Shown in pieces: positions 16,062-24,386 of a DNA stretch of 64,000 bases. Location of the stretch: positions 1,860,001-1,924,000 of the forward strand of contig NZ_CP177354.1 in the NCBI RefSeq assembly GCF_046844695.1. Direction: 5' to 3'. The notes under the pieces were generated by a model that was not told where the DNA came from, made no database searches, and was given only the letters and a program-made list of their open reading frames with translations. The translations under genes and the position numbers were made by a program. The stretch is from Pokkaliibacter plantistimulans (GTDB lineage Bacteria > Pseudomonadota > Gammaproteobacteria > Pseudomonadales > Balneatricaceae). Numbering within the stretch: the first letter of the stretch is position 1; every line of letters begins with the position of its first letter.

Positions 16062-16961
16062 TCATGGGTAGCGCCCTGAGCGGCGGTTATCCACCAGCTC
16101 CTCCAGAATCTCATTGACCAGCTGCATGATGTCTCCGGCGGGTTCCTTGCGGCGACAGCACATAATGGGCGTGGTGATATTGCTCTCGCCCAGCGGAATA
16201 AAGGCGATGCCATCGCGATGCACCCGCTTGACCTGCTCCGGCACCAGGGTAAAGCCCATATCGGAAGCGACCAGCCCGAGGGCCGTCTGCAGGTCATTGA
16301 CCTGCTGGATGACATTGACGCTCAGGCAACGCCGATGAAACAGCCCGAGCACAATGTCGGCAAAGCTGCGCCCCGGGTTGGAAGGGAACAGGATCAGCGG
16401 GTGTTTGGCCAGCTCGGTCAGTGTGGGCCGGGTGCTGGCCAGAGGGTGATCGGCCGGAACCGCAGCAATGATGGGTTCATCAAACAGCAGCTCCTGATCC
16501 ACCTCGTTGTCTTCGATACGCAGACGACCAAAGCCAATATCAATACGGCCGGTTTTCAGCGCGGTGACCTGCTCCTGCGTGGTCATTTCATGCAGCACGA
16601 TTTCGATATCACCGCACTGACGCAAGCGCTTGATCAGTGACGGCAGCTGACCATAGAACACCGAAGGCACGAAGCCGATGGCGAAGATGCGTTTACCGTG
16701 GGCTGCTACCTTGCGGGTATCGGCCATGGAGCCCTGTACCTTGGCCAGAATCTGCCGTGCCCGTTCCAGAAAGAACTGCCCCGCCGGTGTCAGGCTTAAG
16801 CCGCGGGCTTCGCGGTTGAACAGCAGCACCCCCATTTCTTCTTCGAGCTGACGGATCTGCCGGGTCAGTGGTGGCTGGGCGATATGCAGACGCTCGGCGG
16901 CGCGGGTCAGGTTGAGTTCTTCGGCAACGGCACAGAAGTAGCGAAGATGACGTAACTCCAT
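16062..16961 (-). CDS. benM: LysR regulator of benzoate genes (BenM/CatM-like)
   Basis: A 299-residue LysR regulator with the MELRHLRYFCAVAEELNLTRAAERLHIAQPPLTRQI start that marks the BenM/CatM/CatR branch. BenM-type proteins respond to benzoate and cis,cis-muconate and switch on benABCD. A perfect ATAC-N7-GTAT BenM/CatM box lies three bases upstream of the start codon. It is divergent from benA, with 556 bp between the two. The family call is strong; benM versus catM cannot be told from the sequence alone. Confidence 0.8.
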   Translation of the reverse strand: MELRHLRYFCAVAEELNLTRAAERLHIAQPPLTRQIRQLEEEMGVLLFNREARGLSLTPAGQFFLERARQILAKVQGSMADTRKVAAHGKRIFAIGFVPSVFYGQLPSLIKRLRQCGDIEIVLHEMTTQEQVTALKTGRIDIGFGRLRIEDNEVDQELLFDEPIIAAVPADHPLASTRPTLTELAKHPLILFPSNPGRSFADIVLGLFHRRCLSVNVIQQVNDLQTALGLVASDMGFTLVPEQVKRVHRDGIAFIPLGESNITTPIMCCRRKEPAGDIMQLVNEILEELVDNRRSGRYP

Positions 16962-16964
16962 CTC

Positions 16965-16979
16965 ATACCCTCCGGGTAT
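16965..16979. promoter_or_regulatory. BenM/CatM operator ATAC-N7-GTAT
   Basis: ATAC, seven bases (CCTCCGG), GTAT: an exact fit to the BenM/CatM consensus half-site pair. It lies just outside the regulator's start codon, suited to autoregulation and activation of the divergent benA. A compressed ATAC-CT-GTAT at 17147-17156 could be a weak second site. Confidence 0.75.
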
Positions 16980-17517
16980 CGCTGCCTACTAAAACGATAT
17001 TTGTTGGCAGCGAGTATTAATTTTATTGTTTTACCTGTCTCGGTATAAAAGTCTGGTGCGAATTAAATGGCAGAATTTAATTTGTGTCGCTTTGAGTAGG
17101 AAAGTTAAAGCGCAGTAATTCATCATTATTTTTGTTGCCAGTCGTTATACCTGTATTCGCCGTGAATAACAATAATCAAAGAGGATAGCGTCATGACCGT
17201 GATACGCCCTTCCAATTTATTACCCGCAAATGAAGCCTGCCAGCCTGCAAAGGCGGCACCTCAATGAATTCATGGTGCAGATGAAGGTTTGCCGCAAGCG
17301 GATCGGCCAGAGTCAGGGTAAATAACACCACATTAATCAGGTAATAATGCCGTGCCATATAAAGACAGGCATGAGCCACTATTGCTCGAAATTAACGTGT
17401 GAATTATTGGCGATATTAAAAGCTAATTGCGTTTAATTGCCTGCTCAAATAAGTGCTGCTCCGATAGTGCAATAGAAAAAATATAATCATTGCAATATGC
17501 AGAGAAAGGAGAGAGTT
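16980..17517. other. long benM-benA intergenic region
   Basis: About 538 bp, longer than usual between these genes. It contains a possible 24-codon ORF (17193-17267, ATG with GGAT upstream, start MTVIRP), a 17-codon ORF starting at 17264, and AT-rich stretches. They may be a decayed gene or a leader. The benA start is at 17518 behind AAGGAGA (17504-17510), and not at the upstream ATG 17497, which overlaps that ribosome site. Confidence 0.4.
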
Positions 17518-18903
17518 ATGCAACAGCAACTCGATCAATTGCAAGAGCGCGTACGCAGTGCCGTCGTGGCCGATGCTGAGCAGGGGATTTACCGCTGCAA
17601 CCGGGCCATTTTCACCGATCAGGCACTGTTTGAGCTGGAGATGAAATACATCTTCGAGGGCAACTGGGTCTATCTGGCTCACGAAAGTCAGATTGCCGAC
17701 AACGGCGATTACTTCACCACCCATATTGGCCGTCAGCCAGTGGTCATTACCCGTGACGCCAAGGGCCAGCTCAATGCGCTGCTCAACACTTGCTCTCATC
17801 GCGGCGCCACTCTGTGCCGTCACAAGCGCGGCAACAAGACCTCTTTCACCTGCCCCTTCCATGGCTGGACCTTCAACAACGGTGGCAAGCTGCTCAAGGC
17901 GCGCGACCAGAAGAAAGGCGGCTACCCTGAAAGCTTCAACACCGATGGCTCCCACGATCTCAAACGGGTTGCACGCTTCGAGTCATACCGCGGCTTTCTG
18001 TTCGGCAGCCTCAATCCCGATGTGATGCCGCTGACAGAGTATCTGGGCGAATCCACCAAGGTGATCGACAACATTGTTGATCAGGCACCCGAAGGTCTGG
18101 AGATTCTGCGCGGCAGCTCATCCTACACCTATGACGGAAACTGGAAGCTGACGGCGGAGAACGGCGCCGATGGCTATCATGTTGGCACGGTGCACTGGAA
18201 TTATCTGTCGACCATGGGCCACCGCAATTATGACAAGGGCGGCACCGAAGCAGTGGATGCCCGCAGCTGGTCGGCAAAGGGAGGGTTCTACTCCTTTGAA
18301 AACGGCCACATGATGCTGTGGACCCGTCTGCTCAACCCCAGCGTGCGGCCGGTCTATAGCCAGCGCGAACGCCTGCAGCAGACCTTCGGCGAAGCCCGCG
18401 CTGACCTGATGGTCAACCAGACCCGCAACCTGTGCCTGTATCCCAATGTCTACCTGATGGACCAGTTCTCCACCCAGATCCGGGTGCTGCGTCCGCTATC
18501 TGTCGATAAGACGGAAATCACCATCTATTGCTTCGCGCCCAAAGGGGAGTCGGCAGAGAACCGCCGTCGCCGCATCCGCCAGTACGAAGACTTCTTTAAC
18601 GTCAGTGGCATGGGCACACCGGATGATCTGGAAGAGTTCCGCGGCTGTCAGCAGGGCTACAGCGCTGCGGGCCTGTCGTGGAATGACATGAGCCGTGGGG
18701 CAGTGCACTGGATTGACGGTGCCGATGAAGACGCCCGGTCTATTGATCTGAAACCGCTGATGAGCGGCGCCTGCCCGGAAGATGAAGGGCTGTATGTGCA
18801 CCACCACCTGCACTGGCGCGATGAGATGCTGCAGGCCATTGCCAGCGAACGCAGCCGGCTGATTGCCACAGACAGCGAGCCCACCCGCGGTGAGGAGGTA
18901 TGA
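17518..18903 (+). CDS. benA: benzoate 1,2-dioxygenase, large subunit
   Basis: Alpha subunit of a Rieske ring-hydroxylating dioxygenase, 461 residues, the standard BenA length. It adds both atoms of O2 to benzoate to give the cis-diol, in an alpha3beta3 complex in the cytosol. The Rieske ligands C-S-H near 95 and C-P-F-H near 117 are present. The mononuclear iron set is in NGADGYHVGTVH near 212-223. The start at 17518 is chosen for its AAGGAGA. benB overlaps its stop (ATGA). It is preceded by the BenM box and followed by benB, benC and benD, so the substrate is benzoate (or a close relative such as anthranilate or 2-halobenzoate). Confidence 0.92.
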   Translation: MQQQLDQLQERVRSAVVADAEQGIYRCNRAIFTDQALFELEMKYIFEGNWVYLAHESQIADNGDYFTTHIGRQPVVITRDAKGQLNALLNTCSHRGATLCRHKRGNKTSFTCPFHGWTFNNGGKLLKARDQKKGGYPESFNTDGSHDLKRVARFESYRGFLFGSLNPDVMPLTEYLGESTKVIDNIVDQAPEGLEILRGSSSYTYDGNWKLTAENGADGYHVGTVHWNYLSTMGHRNYDKGGTEAVDARSWSAKGGFYSFENGHMMLWTRLLNPSVRPVYSQRERLQQTFGEARADLMVNQTRNLCLYPNVYLMDQFSTQIRVLRPLSVDKTEITIYCFAPKGESAENRRRRIRQYEDFFNVSGMGTPDDLEEFRGCQQGYSAAGLSWNDMSRGAVHWIDGADEDARSIDLKPLMSGACPEDEGLYVHHHLHWRDEMLQAIASERSRLIATDSEPTRGEEV

Positions 18904-19388
18904 GCATGAACTATCAGGATATTCAGGCCTTCATCTACCGCGAGGCACGCCTGCTGGATGACCGCGAGTGGGATCAGTGGCTGGCCTGCTATCACCCCGA
19001 GGTCGAATTCTGGATGCCCGCCTGGGACGACGATGACCAGCTGACCTCGGACCCGCACAGTGAAATCTCACTGGTGTTCTATCCCAATCGGGATGGCTTG
19101 GAAGACCGCGTCTACCGCATCAAGACCGAGCGCTCCGGTGCCACCATGCCGGAGCCGCGTACCACCCATCAGATCAGTAATCTGGAAGTGCTGGCGGCCG
19201 ACGCCCAGCAGATCCAGCTGCGTTTCAACTGGCATACCCTCAGCCATCGTTACCGGCAGACCAGCAGCTTTTTCGGCACCTCCTTCTACACCCTCGACCT
19301 CAGTGGCGGTGAGCCGCTGATCAGGCGCAAGAAGGTGGTGCTGAACAACGACTACATCCATCAGGTCATCGATATCTATCAGTTTTAA
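18900..19388 (+). CDS. benB: benzoate 1,2-dioxygenase, small subunit
   Basis: Beta subunit, 162 residues, of the Rieske dioxygenase. It has the conserved snoaL-like fold start YQDIQAFIYREARLLDDREWDQWLACY and the family's RHTTHQISNLE-type strand (RTTHQISNLEVL). It has a structural role in the alpha3beta3 complex. The start overlaps the benA stop by four bases. The TAA stop at 19386-19388 is the first three bases of repeat copy 2, which separates benB from benC by 236 bp. Confidence 0.92.
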   Translation: MSMNYQDIQAFIYREARLLDDREWDQWLACYHPEVEFWMPAWDDDDQLTSDPHSEISLVFYPNRDGLEDRVYRIKTERSGATMPEPRTTHQISNLEVLAADAQQIQLRFNWHTLSHRYRQTSSFFGTSFYTLDLSGGEPLIRRKKVVLNNDYIHQVIDIYQF

Positions 19389-19532
19389 CAGGTCGTTGAA
19401 AATCTATCTGCGTTGCCGAATACCGCGTCAAAAACAGGCTCAAAATGCTCATTTAGTCCACTAAACTCCGCTTTTTCGCCTGTTTTTTCCTTGTCTCGGC
19501 TGCCTCGATAACGTTTTTCAACAGACTGTTAA
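19386..19532. repeat. 147-bp palindromic MITE-like repeat, copy 2
   Basis: The second copy, in the same direction as 15869-16015, differs at only a few bases (for example GTCC for GTTC in the central stem and AGACTG for AGCCTG at the end). It starts exactly at the benB stop codon and ends 92 bp before benC. In an RNA transcript of benABCD it would fold into a long hairpin and could uncouple benC-benD expression or protect the benAB messenger. Confidence 0.88.
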
Positions 19533-19624
19533 GTGAGAGCACCTGCACCTCACACACCAATCACACAGCTGTTGCTGCTGCACTGCCAAGCCGGTGAGCA
19601 GCACCATGCCGGGGGAGCCGTATC

Positions 19625-20653
19625 ATGAGCTACACCATTGCTCTCAATTTCGAGGACGGGGTGACCCGTTTCATTGCCTGTAACGCTGGCGAAACCGTAC
19701 TGGATGCGGCGTATCGCCATAAGATCAATCTGCCCATGGACTGCTCCGATGGCGTCTGCGGCACCTGCAAATGCCACTGCGAGCAGGGTCAGTTCGACAT
19801 GGGTGAAGAGTATCTGGAAGACGCCCTGACTGAAGACGAAGCCGCCGCAGGCAAGGTGCTGACCTGCCAGATGGTGCCGTCATCAGATTGCGTAGTCGCC
19901 GTCCCTGCTGCATCCACCCTGTGCAAGACGGCCCCGGAGCCTTTCGCCGGTACGGTCACGGCGGTTAACGCCCCCTCGGCCACTACGCTGGAGCTGTTTA
20001 TTCAGGCAGAAAAGCCAGTGGCGTTTCTGCCCGGTCAGTACGTCAGCATTCAGGTGCCCGGCAGTCAGGGCATGCGGGCCTATTCTTTCAGCTCCCGGCC
20101 CGGCAGTGTTGAGCTGAGCTTTCTGATTCGCAATGTGCCCGGCGGGCTGATGAGCGGCTATCTCAGTGAGCGGGCCAGAGTGGGTGATCAGCTGACGCTG
20201 ACCGGGCCGATGGGCAGCTTCTATTTGCGCCCGGTGCAGCGCCCGGTACTGATGCTGGCGGGGGGAACCGGGCTGGCGCCGTTTCTGGCGATGCTGAAAC
20301 TGCTGGCGGAGCAGGGTTGTGAGCAGCCGGTGCACCTGATCTACGGCGTCACCCGCGATATAGATCTGGTCTGTGTCGATGCACTGGAAGCCATGGCCGC
20401 GCAGTATGGCTGGTTCAGCTATGCCACCTGCGTGGCGGATGCCGACAGCGACCACCCGCGCAAGGGCTACGTCACCCAGTATATGGAAGGCGCTGCCCTC
20501 AATGACGGCGCGGTGGATGTCTATCTCTGCGGTCCACCGCCGATGGTGGATGCGGTCACCGGCTGGTTCCGTCAGCAGGGGATTCAGCCTGCCTCCTTCC
20601 ACTACGAGAAGTTTGCCGCCAGTGCTGCCCCGCTGCAGGAGAAAATCGCATGA
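19625..20653 (+). CDS. benC: benzoate dioxygenase reductase
   Basis: A 342-residue electron-transfer partner of BenAB that passes electrons from NADH to the Rieske centre. It has an N-terminal plant-type [2Fe-2S] ferredoxin with cysteines in DCSDGVCGTCKC (about 39-50) and LTCQM (about 80), then an FAD domain (RAYSFSSRPG near 156) and an NAD domain (LAGGTGLAPFLAML near 218, CGPPPMVDAV near 304). This order is that of BenC-type reductases. It overlaps benD by four bases. It sits after the 147-bp repeat, so it may be expressed at a different level from benAB. Confidence 0.92.
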   Translation: MSYTIALNFEDGVTRFIACNAGETVLDAAYRHKINLPMDCSDGVCGTCKCHCEQGQFDMGEEYLEDALTEDEAAAGKVLTCQMVPSSDCVVAVPAASTLCKTAPEPFAGTVTAVNAPSATTLELFIQAEKPVAFLPGQYVSIQVPGSQGMRAYSFSSRPGSVELSFLIRNVPGGLMSGYLSERARVGDQLTLTGPMGSFYLRPVQRPVLMLAGGTGLAPFLAMLKLLAEQGCEQPVHLIYGVTRDIDLVCVDALEAMAAQYGWFSYATCVADADSDHPRKGYVTQYMEGAALNDGAVDVYLCGPPPMVDAVTGWFRQQGIQPASFHYEKFAASAAPLQEKIA

Positions 20654-21447
20654 CCCGTTCCCTCAGTTACCGCCCCCGTTTTACCGACAAGGTCATGATG
20701 ATTACCGGTGCCGCGCAGGGTATCGGCCTGCGCAGTGCCGAACGGGCGGCCAGTGAGGGTGCCCGTCTGGTGCTGGTGGATCGGGCCGATCATATTCACA
20801 CCGTCGCTGACCAGTTACAGCAACAGGGCTGCGAGGTGCTGGCGCTGCAAGCGGATCTGGAAACCTGGGAAGGGGCCAGCGACATCATGACGCAGGCCAA
20901 AGCGTGTTTCGGCCGGTTGGATGTGCTGATCAACAACATTGGCGGCACCATCTGGGCCAAACCTTATGAGCATTACCAGCCGGAGCAGATCGAGAAGGAA
21001 GTGCGGCGTTCGCTGTTCCCCACCCTCTGGTGCTGCCGGGCCGTCTTACCCCTGATGCTGGTGCAGCAGGGCGGTGCCATCGTCAATGTCTCCTCGGTGG
21101 CGACCCGTGGCGTCAACCGCGTGCCCTATGCGGCGGCCAAGGGCGGCGTCAATGCGCTGACCGTAGCACTGGCATTTGAGTACGCTGAGTACGGCATTCG
21201 CGTCAACGCCACTGCGCCCGGTGGCACCGAAGCGCCGCCGCGCCTGACTCCGCGCAACAACGAGGTGCCGACGGCACAGGAGCAACAGTGGTATCAGCAG
21301 CTGATCGACCAGACCGTACAGACCAGCCTGATGCACCGCTACGGTACGCTGGATGAGCAGGCCGCCGCCATTCTGTTTCTGGCCTCGGACGATGCCAGCT
21401 ATATCACCGGGACGATCCTGCCGGTGGCCGGTGGTGACCTGGGTTAA
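20650..21447 (+). CDS. benD: benzoate cis-diol dehydrogenase
   Basis: A short-chain dehydrogenase, 265 residues, that turns 2-hydro-1,2-dihydroxybenzoate into catechol with loss of CO2 and reduction of NAD+. It has the GAAQGIG NAD-binding loop near residue 19, NNIGG near 99, the catalytic Ser in NVSSVA and Tyr/Lys in YAAAKGG, and a C-terminal YITGTILPVAGG. It ends the ben cluster and is followed by a strong terminator. No cat genes are in the window, so catechol is handled elsewhere. Confidence 0.9.
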   Translation: MTRSLSYRPRFTDKVMMITGAAQGIGLRSAERAASEGARLVLVDRADHIHTVADQLQQQGCEVLALQADLETWEGASDIMTQAKACFGRLDVLINNIGGTIWAKPYEHYQPEQIEKEVRRSLFPTLWCCRAVLPLMLVQQGGAIVNVSSVATRGVNRVPYAAAKGGVNALTVALAFEYAEYGIRVNATAPGGTEAPPRLTPRNNEVPTAQEQQWYQQLIDQTVQTSLMHRYGTLDEQAAAILFLASDDASYITGTILPVAGGDLG

Positions 21448-21483
21448 ACCTGCTCTGCCGGAGTGATAACAGGCAGACGGTGC

Positions 21484-21523
21484 AAAGCCATCGTTGAACC
21501 GGGGTGTTCGGCGATGGCTTTTT
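21484..21523 (+). terminator. terminator between benD and zinc operon
   Basis: A ten-bp stem AAAGCCATCG/CGATGGCTTT, T-rich on the plus strand. It ends benD, and it lies just past the stop of the converging substrate-binding gene, so it may act both ways. Confidence 0.7.
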
Positions 21524-21527
21524 GCGT

Positions 21528-22436
21528 TTACGGTTTCAGTGCTTTCAGAATCTGCTCGGTGTTGTAGCTCATCATTTTCAGATAGCTGGGGGCCGGGCCC
21601 GCTGCATCTGACAGCGATTCCGGATACAGCTCGCCGCCCGGCTGGGCACCGGTAGCATCGGCAATCTGCCTGATCAGGCGGGGATCGTTGGAGTTCTCGA
21701 AGAAGTACACCTTGATGCCATCCTGCCTGATCTGTTCGATCAGTTGGGCGACTTCGCTGGCGGAGGCTTCGGTCTCGGTCGACAGGCCCAGTGGCGACAG
21801 GAAGCTCACACCGTACTCCAGGCTGTAATAGCCGAAGGCATCATGGCTGGTCAGCACCTTGCGCTTGTCTACCGGAATGGTGCCCAGCTCGGCACGAATC
21901 TGCCCATCCAGCGTTTTCAGCTGTGCACTATAGCGCTCGGCATTGGCCTTGTAGTCGGCGGCATCCGCTGGATCCGCCTTGGCCAGCGCCTGCTCGATAT
22001 GGCTGACCCAGTGCAGCACGTTGGGAATGCTATTCCACACGTGGGGGTCGGTAACCTGTTTGCCGTCTTCTTCAAAGGTATGGGTCGTCAGGCCATCGGA
22101 CACCACCACTGGCTGCTGGTTGCTGCCCGAGGCTTTGGCCAGACGGCTGAACCAGTTTTCCAGACCTTCACCGCTGAGGAAGGTGACTCGGGCCTCTTTC
22201 AGCGCTTTGGCATCGGCGGGGGAAGGCTCGAACTCATGGGGATCACCATTGGCAGGCACCAGACTGGTGACCTGCACATGGCTGCCGCCGACCTGCCTGA
22301 CCACATCGGCCAGAATGGAAAAGCTCGCAACCACTTTAATTTCCGGCGCCGACGTGGCCGCCAGTGTGCTCTGGCTGGTCAGCGCAAGTGCTGAATACAG
22401 CAGGCCAGTGGAAAGCATCAGCAAGGGTTTGGACAT
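21528..22436 (-). CDS. Zn/Mn ABC transporter substrate-binding protein
   Basis: A 302-residue periplasmic binding protein of the cluster A-I (ZnuA/AztC/PsaA) type. It has a signal peptide (residues 1-27, STLA). The metal His residues are in GDPHEFEPSP (about 65), VTDPHVW (about 137) and TSHDAFGYYSLEYG (about 200), and a C-terminal Glu/Asp in YFFENSNDP. The long His-rich loop of classical ZnuA is missing, as in AztC and manganese binders. It is the last gene of an operon with its permease and ATPase, under a Zur-like operator at 24260, so zinc is the likely metal. Confidence 0.85.
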   Translation of the reverse strand: MSKPLLMLSTGLLYSALALTSQSTLAATSAPEIKVVASFSILADVVRQVGGSHVQVTSLVPANGDPHEFEPSPADAKALKEARVTFLSGEGLENWFSRLAKASGSNQQPVVVSDGLTTHTFEEDGKQVTDPHVWNSIPNVLHWVSHIEQALAKADPADAADYKANAERYSAQLKTLDGQIRAELGTIPVDKRKVLTSHDAFGYYSLEYGVSFLSPLGLSTETEASASEVAQLIEQIRQDGIKVYFFENSNDPRLIRQIADATGAQPGGELYPESLSDAAGPAPSYLKMMSYNTEQILKALKP

Positions 22437-22448
22437 AACGAAACTCCA

Positions 22449-23324
22449 TCAGTTACGCAGGTGGGGAAGAGGAAAGAAGCGGCGCAGGGCACCAGCGGGA
22501 GCGAGCAGCAGCGACAGGCCGTACAGCAGGGCTGCGGTCAGGATGATGCAGGGGCCGGAGGCCAGATTCAGGTGATAAGACAGCAGCAGCCCAAGGTAGC
22601 CCGACAGCACCGCGGACAGGGTGGCAATCAGCAGCATTGACCCCAGCGTGCGCGCCCACAGCTGGGCAATCACCGCTGGCAGCATCATCATGCCGACGGC
22701 CATCAGGGTGCCGAGGGTCTGAAAACCGGCCACCAGATTGAGCACCACCACCAGCAGCAGAAACAGCAGGTGATACCAGGGGCCGCGACCGCCCACCGCA
22801 CGCAGGAAGCCGGGGTCGAAACACTCCATAACCAGCGGGCGATAGACCACCGCCAGCACCAGCAGTGTCAGGCTGGTGATGCCGGCAATCAGACACAGCG
22901 CCTGACTGTCGATGGCCAGAATGGTGCCGAACAGCACATGCAGCAGATCGATATTGGAGCCGCGCAGGGAGATCAGCAGTACGCCGAGGGCCAGCGACAC
23001 CAGATAGAAACTGGCAAAGGAGGCATCCTCCTTCAGTACCGTGGTACGGCTGATAACGCCTGACAGCACCGCGACCAGCAACCCGGCAATCAGCGCCCCC
23101 AGTCCCATCCACAGCAGTGACAGGCCACCGGCAAACATGAAACCCAGCGCCGCGCCGGGCAGTACGGCATGGCTCATGGCGTCCCCCACCAGACTCATGC
23201 GGCGAAGCATCAGCAATACCCCGATAGGGGCCGCGCCCAGACCCAGTGCCAGCGTGGCGACCAGCGCACGGCGCATAAAGCCGTAATCAGCAAAGGGTGA
23301 AATCAGCAGCTCGTGCAGGCTCAT
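22449..23324 (-). CDS. metal ABC transporter permease
   Basis: A 291-residue ZnuB/TroC-type inner-membrane permease with about eight spans and the conserved GDAMSHAVLPGAALGF coupling region near 48-63. It forms the channel of the zinc importer with the ATPase and substrate-binding protein on either side. The start overlaps the ATPase stop by four bases (ATGA), so translation is coupled. Confidence 0.87.
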   Translation of the reverse strand: MSLHELLISPFADYGFMRRALVATLALGLGAAPIGVLLMLRRMSLVGDAMSHAVLPGAALGFMFAGGLSLLWMGLGALIAGLLVAVLSGVISRTTVLKEDASFASFYLVSLALGVLLISLRGSNIDLLHVLFGTILAIDSQALCLIAGITSLTLLVLAVVYRPLVMECFDPGFLRAVGGRGPWYHLLFLLLVVVLNLVAGFQTLGTLMAVGMMMLPAVIAQLWARTLGSMLLIATLSAVLSGYLGLLLSYHLNLASGPCIILTAALLYGLSLLLAPAGALRRFFPLPHLRN

Positions 23325-24064
23325 GCCGATACCTCCGGCTGGCAGACGTCGGCCCCTTCATCCCAGGCTTCGGCCATGGCTTTGGCGCGGGTCAGGTTAT
23401 CGCGGCTCATCACGGCGGATGTATCCCCCCAGCCAATGATTTCCCGTGCCAGCAGCAGGGTGGAAGGGAAGTGCTGACGGACCTGCTCGAAGTCATGCAG
23501 TACCGCGATGACGGTGCGGCCCTGCTGATGCCAGCTGAGGATCACCTGCAGCAAATCGTGGGTGGTGCGGCTGTCGATGGCGGTGAAAGGCTCATCCAGC
23601 ACCACAATCGGCGCATCCTGCAGCAGCAGGCGAGCAAACAGCACGCGCTGGAACTGGCCTGCCGACAGCGAACCGATCGGGCGCTGTTCAAAACCGGCCA
23701 GCCCCACGGCCTGCAGGGCGTTGCGCGCCTGTGCAGCCACGTCCTGCGTTACCGCGCGGTGGACGCCCAGTGTGCGCCAGGCTCCCATGATCACGGTGTC
23801 CGCCACAGTCAGTGGGAACTGCCGGTCGATGGCCGCTGCCTGTGGCAGATAGCCAATATCGCGCTGCTGATACTGGCCGTAGCGGATACGGCCACTGGCC
23901 AGCGGCACTTCGCCCATAATGGCTTTCAGCAGGGTGGACTTGCCTGCGCCGTTGGGCCCTGCAATGGCCGTCAGGCTGCCGCTGGCGAATTCACCGCTGA
24001 TATGGTGCACCGCCGGATGGCGCTGATAGGCGACGGTGATGTCATCGAGAACTAACGCACTCAT
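23321..24064 (-). CDS. metal ABC transporter ATPase
   Basis: A 247-residue ATPase that powers the zinc importer. It has Walker A GPNGAGKST near 37-45, the signature LSAGQFQRV near 138, Walker B VVLDEPF near 160 and the H-loop His near 194. The start is placed at 24064 (MSALVLDD), whose ATG overlaps the stop of the 53-codon gene before it (ATGA); the longer frame to 24097 adds eleven residues not typical of the family. Confidence 0.87.
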   Translation of the reverse strand: MSALVLDDITVAYQRHPAVHHISGEFASGSLTAIAGPNGAGKSTLLKAIMGEVPLASGRIRYGQYQQRDIGYLPQAAAIDRQFPLTVADTVIMGAWRTLGVHRAVTQDVAAQARNALQAVGLAGFEQRPIGSLSAGQFQRVLFARLLLQDAPIVVLDEPFTAIDSRTTHDLLQVILSWHQQGRTVIAVLHDFEQVRQHFPSTLLLAREIIGWGDTSAVMSRDNLTRAKAMAEAWDEGADVCQPEVSA

Positions 24065-24222
24065 GGCAGGCTGACCGCCCAGGCGACCAGCAGCCACAGT
24101 ACAGCCAGCAGCGCATTGGCCAGCAACAGACGGCGTGCGCTGGACCAGCCTAGTGGTGAGGCTGAAAACAGCGATAGGGGAAACCGCGATAGGGAAAAGC
24201 GCGACAGGGAAAGTAACGACAT
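24061..24222 (-). CDS. 53-residue membrane peptide, zinc operon
   Basis: A short ORF (ATG at 24222, stop at 24061) whose TGA overlaps the ATG of the ABC ATPase gene. The first half is a Ser/Leu/Arg/Phe repeat (SLSRFSLSRFPLSLF) coded by a DNA tandem repeat around 24172-24212. The second half is one hydrophobic span (LLLANALLAVLWLLVAWAVSL). The ribosome site is weak. It lies between the Zur-like operator and the ATPase, so it would be transcribed with the operon. It could be a small membrane subunit or a coupling leader; no family is known to me. Confidence 0.45.
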   Translation of the reverse strand: MSLLSLSRFSLSRFPLSLFSASPLGWSSARRLLLANALLAVLWLLVAWAVSLP

Positions 24223-24259
24223 GGACAACTCGCAGGTGACAAATATAAATTGAATAAAA

Positions 24260-24274
24260 TGTTATGACATAACA
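24260..24274. promoter_or_regulatory. Zur-like operator
   Basis: T-GTTATG-A-CATAAC-A is a perfect palindrome close to the gammaproteobacterial Zur consensus (GTTATATTATAAC type). It lies 38 bp upstream of the first codon of the zinc operon. Zur binding here would repress zinc uptake when zinc is plentiful. Confidence 0.65.
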
Positions 24275-24322
24275 CTATCAGCAATGGGCGTGCACAAACA
24301 AGGAAGTTGCCACAGTCGTGCT

Positions 24323-24386
24323 GAGCTGAAGAGCTGAAGAGCTGAAGAGCTGAAGAGCTGAAGAGCTGAAGAGCTGAAGAGCTGAC
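24323..24386. repeat. 8-bp tandem repeat GAGCTGAA, about eight copies
   Basis: Seven perfect copies of GAGCTGAA are followed by one with a final C (GAGCTGAC). It lies in the 324-bp gap between the zinc operon operator and the end of astA. Eight is not a multiple of three, so the array is outside any real coding frame; the ORF readable through it on the minus strand is an artefact. Such arrays change copy number by slippage. Confidence 0.9.

Noticed and set aside
17191..17379. 62-codon minus-strand ORF upstream of benA
   Set aside because: It has no ribosome site or family; the region looks like leader or decayed DNA.
17497..17517. upstream ATG for benA
   Set aside because: It overlaps the AAGGAGA that serves 17518, and BenA proteins begin at the later Met.
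19883..20602. 239-codon minus-strand ORF inside benC
   Set aside because: It lies wholly opposite benC, whose ferredoxin, FAD and NAD motifs are intact, and has no family likeness.
22453..23112. 219-codon minus-strand ORF overlapping the zinc permease
   Set aside because: It is a shifted frame of the permease gene on the same strand, rich in Arg, Gly and Ala, with no spans.
24323..24386. CRISPR-like array
   Set aside because: The units are 8 bp with no spacers; it is a simple tandem repeat.
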